DNA of 50,240 nt, from the NCBI GenBank assembly GCA_903887485.1, contig CAISPV010000088.1, forward strand, positions 1 to 50,240. The letters run 5' to 3'. This stretch comes from an uncultured Desulfobulbaceae bacterium (GTDB lineage: Bacteria > Desulfobacterota > Desulfobulbia > Desulfobulbales > Desulfocapsaceae). Under the pieces are notes generated by a model. It was not told the origin of the DNA, made no database searches, and was given only the letters and a program-made list of their open reading frames with translations. Below are positions 27,745 through 35,185 of this stretch, piece by piece. A program made the position numbers and the translations under genes. Each line of letters begins with the position of its first letter. Within the stretch, counting starts at the first letter, position 1.

Positions 27745-29571
27745 TTACCTGAACCGTGGCCCCACCCGTATATCCCCTATCTGGCCATTAAATATCTCCG
27801 CAGTCATCAGGACCAAAGGATCATTGGCCAGAAGATGCCGCTCTTTCAAGGGGCTGTCCGAGCCATCTGGCGCCGCCTCACTATTTTGATCACGAAGAAC
27901 AAAACGCAGAGAGAGCTCTTTCTGAAAGAAATCAAGGACAAACTCAGTGAGCTTTTTTTTGGTATCATCCTTGCGCAACAAGGTGCAATTTGCCGGATCC
28001 GCATACTCGAGCAGCAACTCATACCCCTGCTCTTTAACCGAGTCAGCCCTTTGCAGATCCTGGGCCATCCAGACGGATCGGTCGCGCACATAGGTGATAA
28101 AATCCATCCAGTCCCGGCGCACACTGCGCTGATGGGGCTCAATGCGCGGAGCCGGATTTTCATCCGGGCTGTTCATCAATTCCGGAGGAGAAGAAGGCGT
28201 GTCATCTGGAGGACTTTCTTCTTCAAATGCCTCCTGCTTTGTTTTGACTTGCCCTGTTGACGCGAGAGGCACTGATGAACCCGCAGGAATTTCCGGCTGT
28301 TGGCTCGTCTCAACTATCTGTTTGCTCTCAGTTTTTTTATCAACTACGGGAGGCTGAGGCTGTTTTTTTTTTGCTATGGATGAAACAAACTCACTTGTTT
28401 CATCTCCCATCTGACTCTTGTCTTGTTGACTTCCCCCTGCGAGCAGAGTATCCAGCCGGGAAAGCAGAGTCGCAATCGGGACGACTTCATCACTCTGGAT
28501 GATTTTAAGAAAAGTAGTCTCCATGGCCAGTCGAGGCTGGCCCGAATAGCGCATCTCCTCAACACCCTGCATCAACAGGGTGAGCTTCATGTGCAGGGTC
28601 TGGGTGGAATGGTTGTCGGCCAGCTCCTGAAAAAGCGCCAGTTCCTGTTGCGAGATATCGAGCAGTTCGTCACACCCCTTAATCTTGCAAAGGATCAGCG
28701 CCCGAAAGCAACCCAACAGATCCGCGGTGAATCGCTTCAGATCCATGCCGTAGGAAAATGTTTCATCCAACGCCTGGAAGGCTGTTCCTGGATCATTCTC
28801 CAACAAAGCCCTTGTCAACTTAAGGATAACCTCACGACTGACCAGACCAAGCACCTGGATCACATCATCGGTACTGATCTCTTTTTCACCAAAAGAAAAG
28901 ACCTGATCCAGAAGACTGAGCCCATCCCGGACAGAACCATCGGCCTCCCGTACAATAAGATCGAGGGCACCCTGCTCGATCTGCACCCCATCAACCTCCG
29001 CAAGATTACGCAGATGCCTGCCCAGCTCTACCGGCGCGACGCGCTTCAATTCATAACGCTGGCAGCGCGAAAGGATGGTTATCGGAATTTTGTGTAGTTC
29101 GGTGGTGGCGAACATGAAAAAGACATGAGCCGGCGGCTCTTCCAGGGTCTTGAGCAGGGCGTTGAAGGCCTCGGTGGTAAGCATGTGCACTTCGTCAATG
29201 ATGATGATCTTGTACTTCGACGATGTGGGCAGGAATCGAATCTTTTCTTTGAGTTCGCGGATCTCCTGGATACCGCGATTAGAAGCGCCATCAATCTCTA
29301 TGAGATCAAGAGACGCGCCGGCAGTGATTGCCAGGCAAGACTTGCAGGTATTGCAGGGATTCTGGGCCGGGCCATTTTCACAGTTGATGGCCTTGGCCAT
29401 GATCCGCGCCAGGGTAGTCTTACCAACGCCACGGACGCCGGAAAAAAGGATCGCATGGGCCACCCTATCACGCAAGATACTGTTTTGCAGGGTCTTGACC
29501 ACAGGGCGCTGGCCAACGACCTCATCAAAGGTCTGGGGACGGGCTTTTCTGGCAAGGACCAAATAAGACAT
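27745..29571 (-). CDS. dnaX: DNA polymerase III tau/gamma subunit
   Basis: The clamp-loader ATPase has a Walker A GVRGVGKTTLARI (about 45-57), the zinc-binding cysteines in CNTCKSCLAITAG, Walker B IIIDEVHML, and the sensor SRCQRYELKRV. Residues about 380-470 form a low-complexity linker rich in Lys, Gln, Pro and Glu. The last part resembles domain V, which in tau contacts the polymerase core. At codons 400-403 there is an A10 run where slippage would produce a short gamma form of about 408-410 residues. Full length is 608 residues. It is followed by ybaB and recR and preceded by the 4.5S RNA gene. Confidence 0.96.
   Translation of the reverse strand: MSYLVLARKARPQTFDEVVGQRPVVKTLQNSILRDRVAHAILFSGVRGVGKTTLARIMAKAINCENGPAQNPCNTCKSCLAITAGASLDLIEIDGASNRGIQEIRELKEKIRFLPTSSKYKIIIIDEVHMLTTEAFNALLKTLEEPPAHVFFMFATTELHKIPITILSRCQRYELKRVAPVELGRHLRNLAEVDGVQIEQGALDLIVREADGSVRDGLSLLDQVFSFGEKEISTDDVIQVLGLVSREVILKLTRALLENDPGTAFQALDETFSYGMDLKRFTADLLGCFRALILCKIKGCDELLDISQQELALFQELADNHSTQTLHMKLTLLMQGVEEMRYSGQPRLAMETTFLKIIQSDEVVPIATLLSRLDTLLAGGSQQDKSQMGDETSEFVSSIAKKKQPQPPVVDKKTESKQIVETSQQPEIPAGSSVPLASTGQVKTKQEAFEEESPPDDTPSSPPELMNSPDENPAPRIEPHQRSVRRDWMDFITYVRDRSVWMAQDLQRADSVKEQGYELLLEYADPANCTLLRKDDTKKKLTEFVLDFFQKELSLRFVLRDQNSEAAPDGSDSPLKERHLLANDPLVLMTAEIFNGQIGDIRVGPRFR
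28363..28372 (-). promoter_or_regulatory. A10 slippery run in dnaX (possible tau/gamma switch)
   Basis: On the minus strand the codons GCA AAA AAA AAA CAG (400-404) contain ten successive A residues. A -1 shift gives seven new residues (TASASRS) before TGA; a +1 shift gives NSLSLP before TAG. Either would end the protein at the domain III/IV boundary, as gamma does in E. coli and Thermus. Confidence 0.6.
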
Positions 29572-29656
29572 GGATTTCTTGAAGAAAGGTGGCAGGATTA
29601 CGCTCTTGCATTGGCAGTGCCCCCGGACAAACAGAATGAGGACTGCACTAAAAAAT

Positions 29657-29757
29657 GATAGCCGGGCACCCTATGGCACACAAAGAGGGTCATTACCGTT
29701 GCTCCCTTCCGGACCTGGCGGAGTTCATGATTCTTTGTTGCACAGGACCCGGCTATC
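29657..29757 (-). ncRNA. ffs: 4.5S RNA (small bacterial SRP RNA)
   Basis: The minus strand has terminal complementary arms (GATAGCCGGG with CCCGGCTATC) and the nearly invariant apical SRP sequence CAGGTCCGGAAGGGAGCAAC. The length of about 101 nt fits the small SRP RNA that binds Ffh. It lies 86 bp upstream of dnaX in the same direction. Confidence 0.95.
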
Positions 29758-29952
29758 AAACCGAAATCTGGAATTGGATAGAAAAAAGAGAGAATTTCTG
29801 ACAGACACAATCCCCTTTCCCTTTTCTGAAACGATTCTATACCTGTTTCAGACCGTATCGTCAAGAAAATTAGAAGGAAAGAAAATGAAAGACCGCCCGG
29901 AAACAGATTATTGACAAGCTATCCATAATTCTATTAGTAATTCTTTTTTATG

Positions 29953-29995
29953 ATGATGGACTTGCGAAAACGAACCTACCCGTCCATCATTTTTT
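29953..29995 (+). terminator. Hairpin with T-run ahead of the broken Kef gene
   Basis: ATGATGGAC (29953-29961) pairs with GTCCATCAT (29982-29990) over a 20-nt loop and is followed by five T residues on the plus strand. No complete plus-strand gene lies upstream, so it could be a leader attenuator of the Kef fragment or the relic of a lost gene. A TTGACA at 29911-29916 lies before it, without a clear -10 box. Confidence 0.5.
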
Positions 29996-30027
29996 GATGG
30001 AACATCTCCCTTCAAAAGGTCCTAAAA

Positions 30028-30400
30028 ATGATTACCATGGAATTTCTGCAAACCACAACCGGGATCAACAGTACTGGGTGGGAAGCGCCTTTCTTGCCGG
30101 TTTCATCTTCAAACGGCTTCATCTGCCGCCCATGCTCGGATTTCTTCTTTCCGGTTTTCTCATGAACTATCTGGGGTTAACCAATGGTTCCCTGGCCCTC
30201 GACCAGATTGCTGATCTGGGCATCATTCTACTTCTCTTCTCTATCGGCCTCAAACTTGACCTCAAAGGCCTGAGCAAACCGGAGATCTGGGGCGGAAGCA
30301 CCGTTCATGCCCTGCTCACCATCCTCTTTCTCACCCTGCTGGACCTGGCCCATTTCACCAATCTGAATCTTGGCCAGGCCGCCTATCCCGCCATGCCGGA
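30028..30400 (+). pseudogene. 5' fragment of a Kef-type (CPA2) cation:proton antiporter
   Basis: ATG 30028 with an AAAGG site opens a frame (MITMEFLQTTTG) that must shift near 30060-30080 to enter the recognisable antiporter sequence GSAFLAGFIFKRLHLPPMLG, GFLLSGFLMNYLGLTNG and ADLGIILLLFSIGLKLDLKG. These are the first three or four transmembrane helices of the monovalent cation:proton antiporter-2 family, which as full proteins have about 400-650 residues and exchange K+ or Na+ for H+. Similarity ends around 30387, and the glycosyltransferase stop codon on the other strand begins at 30401. There is thus one frameshift plus loss of the 3' three quarters. Confidence 0.8.
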
Positions 30401-31561
30401 TCAAAAAAGAGAACGGTTCTTCCGGCGCAGCTCATCGAGAGGATAACGACTGCCTCGCCAGGAAATGCTGTTGTTCTTCAGGGTGGTAAATGTGGCCTTG
30501 AGAATGGTATAGACCGTGACGTAGGGGGTGACCAGGGCCGCCGGTGCCAGCCAGGGCGAGAGCCCACTATGTCGGGCCGCCTGGCTGAAAAAGGCAAGAC
30601 GCAGGACCACGGTGAGGGCGAAGAAAAGCCGGGGCAGGCCATGGCCAAACAGGACGCCCCATGGTGGTAGGATGGTGAGCAGACTAATGCCCACGGCCCC
30701 GGCCAGGGCCAGAGCCGTATTGAAGTTGGCCAGGGCAAAGATATTCTTCATCAGGCCGTCGATCATGGCCCCGGTGGAGGGGTACCAGTCCACCGTCACA
30801 AAATCATAGCCGCTGAGGCATTCCTGGCGCAGGCCTGCCTCCTTGATGATCTTACCGAGCATCAGATCGTCGATAGGATGCGTTTTGATGGCACCATGGC
30901 CGCCCACCTGCTCATAGGCCCGGCGGCGTACCATATTAAAGGCCCCTACCCCCATGAAGCGCCGGCTCCTGGGATTGCTGGCCAGCCACGGCTTGAAAAG
31001 CAGAAAGAGCCCGCCGCCCGCATCAAGGATGAAACTGTTGAGCAGCCAGCCCTTCGCCTTATTCTTGAAGATGAGACAAAGATGATCCAGCCCGGCCTGC
31101 TCAAGGCGGTGGACGGCCCGGGCCACGGTATCGGGAGCCATGTGAATATCGGCATCGGTGAAAAGCAGGATGTCGCCTTTGGCCAGAACAGCCCCACAAT
31201 GCAGGGCATGGTGTTTGCCGAGCCAGCCTACCGGCAGCTCATGAATATCAAGGATGATGAATCCGGGATAACGCTGCCACATCTCCCGCAGGATCTCCCC
31301 GGTTCCGTCCGTGGAGCGGTCATTGACCACGACAATCTCCAAGTTGGCATAATCCTGGTCCAGCAAGGTTTTCAGGGCCGGGCCAATGGTCTCCGCCTCA
31401 TTGCAGGCCGGGACAATGATGGAAACCAGGGGGGCGTCTGTTGCCGCGAATGGGGCAATGTCACCCAGACTGCCGAGATTGCGGCTACCGAGGGCAATGT
31501 CCAGGGTCAGCCAGCCCATGATGATAAACAGGCTGATGGCAACAAGCAACGCAGGTTCCAT
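30401..31561 (-). CDS. Family 2 glycosyltransferase with C-terminal membrane helices
   Basis: The protein has about 386 residues. An N-terminal membrane segment is followed by a GT-A domain with VSIIVPACNEAETI, VVVNDRSTDGT, the metal-binding DxD-like FTDADIHM and the acceptor-side HPIDDLMLGK. Two or three hydrophobic segments lie near the C-terminus, and the tail SISWRGSRYPLDEL resembles those of HpnB/CrtQ-like transferases. It would transfer a sugar at the cytoplasmic membrane; the acceptor is unknown, and no hopanoid or carotenoid genes are in the window. ATG 31561 is chosen; the upstream in-frame codon 31579 is TTG. It stands alone and its 3' end abuts a broken antiporter gene, which suggests a rearrangement. 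Confidence 0.85.
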   Translation of the reverse strand: MEPALLVAISLFIIMGWLTLDIALGSRNLGSLGDIAPFAATDAPLVSIIVPACNEAETIGPALKTLLDQDYANLEIVVVNDRSTDGTGEILREMWQRYPGFIILDIHELPVGWLGKHHALHCGAVLAKGDILLFTDADIHMAPDTVARAVHRLEQAGLDHLCLIFKNKAKGWLLNSFILDAGGGLFLLFKPWLASNPRSRRFMGVGAFNMVRRRAYEQVGGHGAIKTHPIDDLMLGKIIKEAGLRQECLSGYDFVTVDWYPSTGAMIDGLMKNIFALANFNTALALAGAVGISLLTILPPWGVLFGHGLPRLFFALTVVLRLAFFSQAARHSGLSPWLAPAALVTPYVTVYTILKATFTTLKNNSISWRGSRYPLDELRRKNRSLF

Positions 31562-31656
31562 AATAACCTTAGCAACCAATCACATTAAGATCTGCGACAA
31601 TTCGTAGTCCTGCACAAATTTCAGGGAACACTTCCGCCATCAAGAAGGGTGAATAT

Positions 31657-31824
31657 TTACTTTTCATACTTGATTTCAACCCATCGTATTGCCTGCTTCC
31701 GGTCACTGTTAACACCCAAGGAATAAAGGAAATATGTATAATTTTCGTTAACGATAGACGGAGTGGTAATAGTCGCCGTTAAAGCATGACCGGCCTGCTG
31801 CCCCCCGTAATTTACCTGAGCCAT
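31657..31824 (-). CDS. Small ORF or C-terminal gene fragment (55 codons)
   Basis: From ATG 31824 the minus strand encodes 55 residues with protein-like composition, including VNENYTYFLYSLGVNSDRKQ and ending AIRWVEIKYEK. It has no ribosome site. It could be the last part of a beta-rich surface or carbohydrate-binding protein whose front has been lost, but I cannot name a family. A perfect 24-bp palindrome lies 51 bp upstream. Confidence 0.35.
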   Translation of the reverse strand: MAQVNYGGQQAGHALTATITTPSIVNENYTYFLYSLGVNSDRKQAIRWVEIKYEK

Positions 31825-31874
31825 TATAGCAGAAGCTCTAATAGTAAAAAATAAATTTATACAATATCAAAATG

Positions 31875-31928
31875 TTATTAACAGCAATGAAAAATGAATT
31901 TTCATTCATTTTTCATTGCTGTTAATAA
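31875..31928. repeat. Perfect 24-bp AT-rich inverted repeat
   Basis: The arms at 31875-31898 and 31905-31928 are exact reverse complements separated by TTTTCA. The repeat contains the word AATGAAAAATGAA and its complement. It lies in the spacer between divergent genes, without a clean T-run. Confidence 0.9.
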
Positions 31929-32234
31929 ATAAATTTTATATAATAGAAAATTTCCCCTTAAATGTGTGGTAAACATGTGGCACGTTATTCACAAACACGA
32001 ATAACTGGAACAGTTTTGCTCAATATTCATCTTCGCTGAGCAACATGATAGAAAAGTTTTTACATCTCTCTACAGTCTCATAGAAGAAAGACAAAGAGCT
32101 ATCTTCTATCGTTATAATTATTGCGGCAGTATCGTTTGCATAACCTTTATATGCCGGAGAAAAAGAGGGAAAATGCTCTTTCTTCGACTCGTTTTAAAAC
32201 ACTTTTTCAGTGTATCAAGTTTAGGAGGCTCAGA
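31929..32234 (+). other. Upstream region of the ferredoxin-cytochrome-NrfD operon
   Basis: No gene is seen in this AT-rich 306-bp region. A TATAAT at 32113-32118 could be the -10 box of the operon, but the -35 region is poor (AAGACA at a 19-bp spacing). A good ribosome site TAGGAGG lies just before the ATG at 32235. Confidence 0.35.
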
Positions 32235-33002
32235 ATGAATATCGAGGACTTGGAAAAGGAAAAAAATGAAGGCATTGAGAACTTGCCTTTACAAGAACGT
32301 CGCAAATTCCTCCAGATGGGACTTGTCGTTACTGGTGTTTTCCTGGGAGGGTCAGTGCTGTCACTGACTTCAACATCGCATGCCAGCGATCAGAGTAACC
32401 AGGATAGGGATATCCCGGCAGAAGGCCAGTATCCATACCCCAAACATTATGGCATGGTCATGCGGCAAAACCGTTGTGTTGATTGTGAGAAATGCGTAGA
32501 GGCCTGTAAACAGACAAACCATGTGCCTGATGCTCATGGCGCCTACAGAACAGCAATCCAGGAACGACTGACCACTGAGAATGGTGCAGAAAAGCGGGAA
32601 TTCAGACCCGTCCTCTGTAACCACTGTAATCGGCCTCCCTGCGTCCGTGTCTGTCCGACAAAGGCAACCTATAAAGATCCTCAGACTGGCATAGTCGTCA
32701 TGGATTACGCCAAATGTATCGGTTGCAAGACATGCATGGCAGCCTGTCCTTATAACGCCAGATATTTCAATCACGAGAAATATGCCATCGATAAATGTAA
32801 TTTCTGCATCGATACCAGGCTTGCCGAGGGTAAAACTGAAACCGCCTGCGCCGCAGCCTGTCCAGCCAGGGTAAGAATTTTTGGGGATCTGAAAGACAAA
32901 TCCACTGAGATCTATCGTTTACTCCATACACCTGACACCAAGATCTGGGTTTTACGCCCTGACACTGGAGCCTTACCCAATGTTTTTTATATGAACGCAT
33001 AA
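32235..33002 (+). CDS. Tat-exported tetracubane ferredoxin subunit (NrfC/DsrO/QrcC type)
   Basis: The protein of 255 residues has a twin-arginine signal (ERRKFLQMGLVVTGVFLGG, Arg22-Arg23) and sixteen cysteines in four groups: 81/84/87/91, 128/131/136/140, 161/164/167/171 and 188/191/205/209, enough for four 4Fe-4S clusters. This is the electron-wire subunit of the complex iron-sulfur molybdoenzyme superfamily. It would sit on the periplasmic side, between the NrfD quinone-reacting subunit and a redox partner. ATG 32235 has a strong TAGGAGG site; an in-frame ATG at 32121 lies too far upstream. It is first in an operon with a hexaheme cytochrome and NrfD; no molybdopterin subunit is present. 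Confidence 0.9.
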   Translation: MNIEDLEKEKNEGIENLPLQERRKFLQMGLVVTGVFLGGSVLSLTSTSHASDQSNQDRDIPAEGQYPYPKHYGMVMRQNRCVDCEKCVEACKQTNHVPDAHGAYRTAIQERLTTENGAEKREFRPVLCNHCNRPPCVRVCPTKATYKDPQTGIVVMDYAKCIGCKTCMAACPYNARYFNHEKYAIDKCNFCIDTRLAEGKTETACAAACPARVRIFGDLKDKSTEIYRLLHTPDTKIWVLRPDTGALPNVFYMNA

Positions 33003-33035
33003 TCCAAACGATACTGAGAGAAAGAAGGGGAAACA

Positions 33036-33110
33036 GTGAATCCAAACAACTCGCTGATACAATTACAACAACTCAGCAAGACCATTCCTCTAATACTTGT
33101 CGATTTGTAG
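33036..33110 (+). CDS. Possible 24-codon ORF between the ferredoxin and cytochrome genes
   Basis: GTG 33036 follows an AAGGGGAAACA ribosome site and opens 24 codons (MNPNNSLIQLQQLSKTIP and six more residues), stopping at TAG 33110. The stop overlaps the start of the next gene's ribosome-binding region, the spacing expected of a coupled leader. It is not clearly a membrane segment, and chance is possible. Confidence 0.35.
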   Translation: MNPNNSLIQLQQLSKTIPLILVDL

Positions 33111-33128
33111 GAGAATAGGAGAAAACAA

Positions 33129-33824
33129 ATGATGCAAAAAAAAATAAAAACTATTGGAGCTGTCCTGCTGGCAGGATCTTTTTTCCTTGCCACCCACTCA
33201 ATAGCCGCTACAGCGTACGACGAAGGGACTTATGGTCCCGAGGCCCCTATTACCTGGGATAAACCGACCAAGGTGACATTTAGCCATAAAGTACACACCA
33301 TGGATTCAGGTCTGGCCTGCGATGCCTGCCACGATGGACTCTTTACTATGGAATCCGGAGCAATTCTGGCCACCGGTAAAATGACCATGGCCGCAATGGC
33401 AGAAGGAAAATTCTGCGGCTCCTGCCACGATGGCAATACTGCCTTTGCTACGAACACAAAATGTGCCTCCTGTCATAAGGATGTAAAAGAATTGACGCCA
33501 AAAGACCCCATCGTCTGGACCAACCCGGCCAAGGCTGTAGTTTTTTATCATAAGGCCCACACCGAAGGTTTGGGACTGGAATGCGATGCATGCCATGACA
33601 GCACGTTTGCCATGCAGAAAGGAGCAGCGGGAAAAGCAGGCAATTTTACCATGCAAGCCCTCTATGAGGGTAAATACTGCGGAAAATGTCACGATGGCTC
33701 TACCGCATTTGCCTCGAATACCCGTTGCAACACCTGTCATATTGGCGTCAAAGGCTATAACCGGATGATGGGAAACGACGGCGCTCACGGAGCAACCCAC
33801 AAGGACACAAAGGCTGGTCATTAA
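33129..33824 (+). CDS. Periplasmic hexaheme cytochrome c, duplicated triheme module
   Basis: After a signal peptide (residues 1-27) the 231-residue protein has six CxxCH heme sites, at Cys64, 96, 112, 152, 184 and 200. They form two copies of a triheme module offset by 88 residues: FSHKVHT-CDACH-CGSCHDG-CASCH and FYHKAHT-CDACH-CGKCHDG-CNTCH. The SHKVHT-type His before each first heme is a likely distal ligand. The pattern resembles the cytochrome c7 family. It should receive or deliver electrons between the NrfC-like ferredoxin and other periplasmic cytochromes. The C-terminus is His-rich. Confidence 0.92.
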   Translation: MMQKKIKTIGAVLLAGSFFLATHSIAATAYDEGTYGPEAPITWDKPTKVTFSHKVHTMDSGLACDACHDGLFTMESGAILATGKMTMAAMAEGKFCGSCHDGNTAFATNTKCASCHKDVKELTPKDPIVWTNPAKAVVFYHKAHTEGLGLECDACHDSTFAMQKGAAGKAGNFTMQALYEGKYCGKCHDGSTAFASNTRCNTCHIGVKGYNRMMGNDGAHGATHKDTKAGH

Positions 33825-33910
33825 GACCCAAATTGAAGACGTCACAAGGTCATGATGGCAATTCGTCCAAACACCCCTTGTGAAAGCAAACAAATCTGCA
33901 GGAGTAGAAA

Positions 33911-35104
33911 ATGACAAACAAATCAATATCAGCCATATTTGCCGAGACAGCGGAACCACGTCTGGCAACACCTGGCATGAACAGGGCGACGATCTTTTTT
34001 CTGATTGTGACCGTGGTTGGTCTCAGTTGCGGAGTACTCGCTTTTATTTTCGGTCATCATGTCATCTATCACAATACCCGCGAAATGCCATGGGGAATGC
34101 TGATCTCCACCTATGCCTTCTGGGCTATCACCTCCACGGGTTTATGTATTTATGCCGCCATGAGCCATGTCTTTGGCGGAACCCGAATGGGGATTGTCAG
34201 CAACCGTATGGTATGGATGTCTATTATCTGTATCATGGCCGCTTTTTCCACCATTGGTGTTGAAATTGCCAGCCCCCACAGAATGCTGATCTATAATATC
34301 CTCTCCCCCAACCCTACCTCCAACATCTGGTGGATGGGCACACTCTACGGTTTGGCCGTGGGTTGCATGATCGTTGAATTTGCCGGAATCGTTACCGGAC
34401 TTGCCAAGATTGCCCTGATCCTGGGCGTGTTTGGCGCAATCGCCGAGGTCTTGGCCAACAGTTGCCTCGGCGGCGTCTTTGCCACCCTTCCCGCCCGCCC
34501 CTACTGGTACGGCGCACAACTCCCCATCTACTTTCTCACTGCCGCCTTTCTCTCTGGCGCAGCCGCAGCCGTCCTTTTTAATTTTCTTGCCTACAAAATC
34601 CGGGGAGAAAAGATGAGTCAAGCCGTTCAACTTGCCGTGAAAAGTGCGGGCAAGGCCATGACCCTGGTCCTTATCCTCTATACCGTCGCCACCTTCTGGC
34701 GTCTGGTCAGTTTTTATGTGGGTGGACCTGAACTTGGCAGGACTGCGGGAAATGCCTTGATTAGCGGTCCACTCGCCATTAACTTCTGGGTTATGGAGAT
34801 CTGTATCGGCCTTCTTATTCCCATGATGCTGATAATTCTGTCACGGCTTGAGAATGTCGGCATGATAGCCTTTGCCGGATTTCTCGTTCTTGTTGGCCAG
34901 TTCGTGGCCCGCTATGACCTTGTTGTTGCAGGCCAGATCGTTCCCCAGAATCTTGGCTGGGATGGCCTCCCATCCTATTTCAGCTATGTCCCCTCCATCT
35001 TTGAATTTGGGGTCATTGCTGGTGGTATCGGTGTTGTTGCCTTTGGCTTTCTTATGGGTGAACGGGTATTTGGCAAGACCTTTACCCAAAAAGAACATCA
35101 TTGA
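33911..35104 (+). CDS. NrfD/PsrC-family integral membrane subunit
   Basis: This 397-residue protein has about ten hydrophobic segments (near 24-46, 64-85, 104-122, 139-160, 163-182, 201-222, 243-264, 280-306, 312-330 and 354-378), fitting the ten-helix DsrP/HybB-like branch of NrfD. Phrases such as WGMLISTYAFWAITSTGLCI and GGPELGRTAGNALISGPLA agree. NrfD proteins bind quinone and pass electrons to or from the periplasmic iron-sulfur subunit. It is last in the operon and is followed by a strong terminator. With the ferredoxin and the hexaheme cytochrome it resembles a DsrJOP or Qrc complex without the catalytic part. Confidence 0.9.
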   Translation: MTNKSISAIFAETAEPRLATPGMNRATIFFLIVTVVGLSCGVLAFIFGHHVIYHNTREMPWGMLISTYAFWAITSTGLCIYAAMSHVFGGTRMGIVSNRMVWMSIICIMAAFSTIGVEIASPHRMLIYNILSPNPTSNIWWMGTLYGLAVGCMIVEFAGIVTGLAKIALILGVFGAIAEVLANSCLGGVFATLPARPYWYGAQLPIYFLTAAFLSGAAAAVLFNFLAYKIRGEKMSQAVQLAVKSAGKAMTLVLILYTVATFWRLVSFYVGGPELGRTAGNALISGPLAINFWVMEICIGLLIPMMLIILSRLENVGMIAFAGFLVLVGQFVARYDLVVAGQIVPQNLGWDGLPSYFSYVPSIFEFGVIAGGIGVVAFGFLMGERVFGKTFTQKEHH

Positions 35105-35122
35105 TCTGATAAGTTCTTTTTT

Positions 35123-35162
35123 CCACAAAAAAAGCCGCTCAAATGAGCGGCTTTTTTTGTGG
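35123..35162. terminator. Bidirectional terminator between nrfD and murA
   Basis: An 18-bp perfect stem (35123-35140 with 35145-35162) with an AAAT loop contains GCCGCTC/GAGCGGC and flanking A7/T7 runs. It serves both converging transcripts. Confidence 0.95.
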
Positions 35163-35185
35163 AAAATCCAGTTATTCTACTGAGT

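Noticed and set aside
33306-33971. 221-codon minus-strand ORF opposite the cytochrome gene
   Set aside because: It is antisense to six CxxCH motifs and has no ribosome site or known domain.
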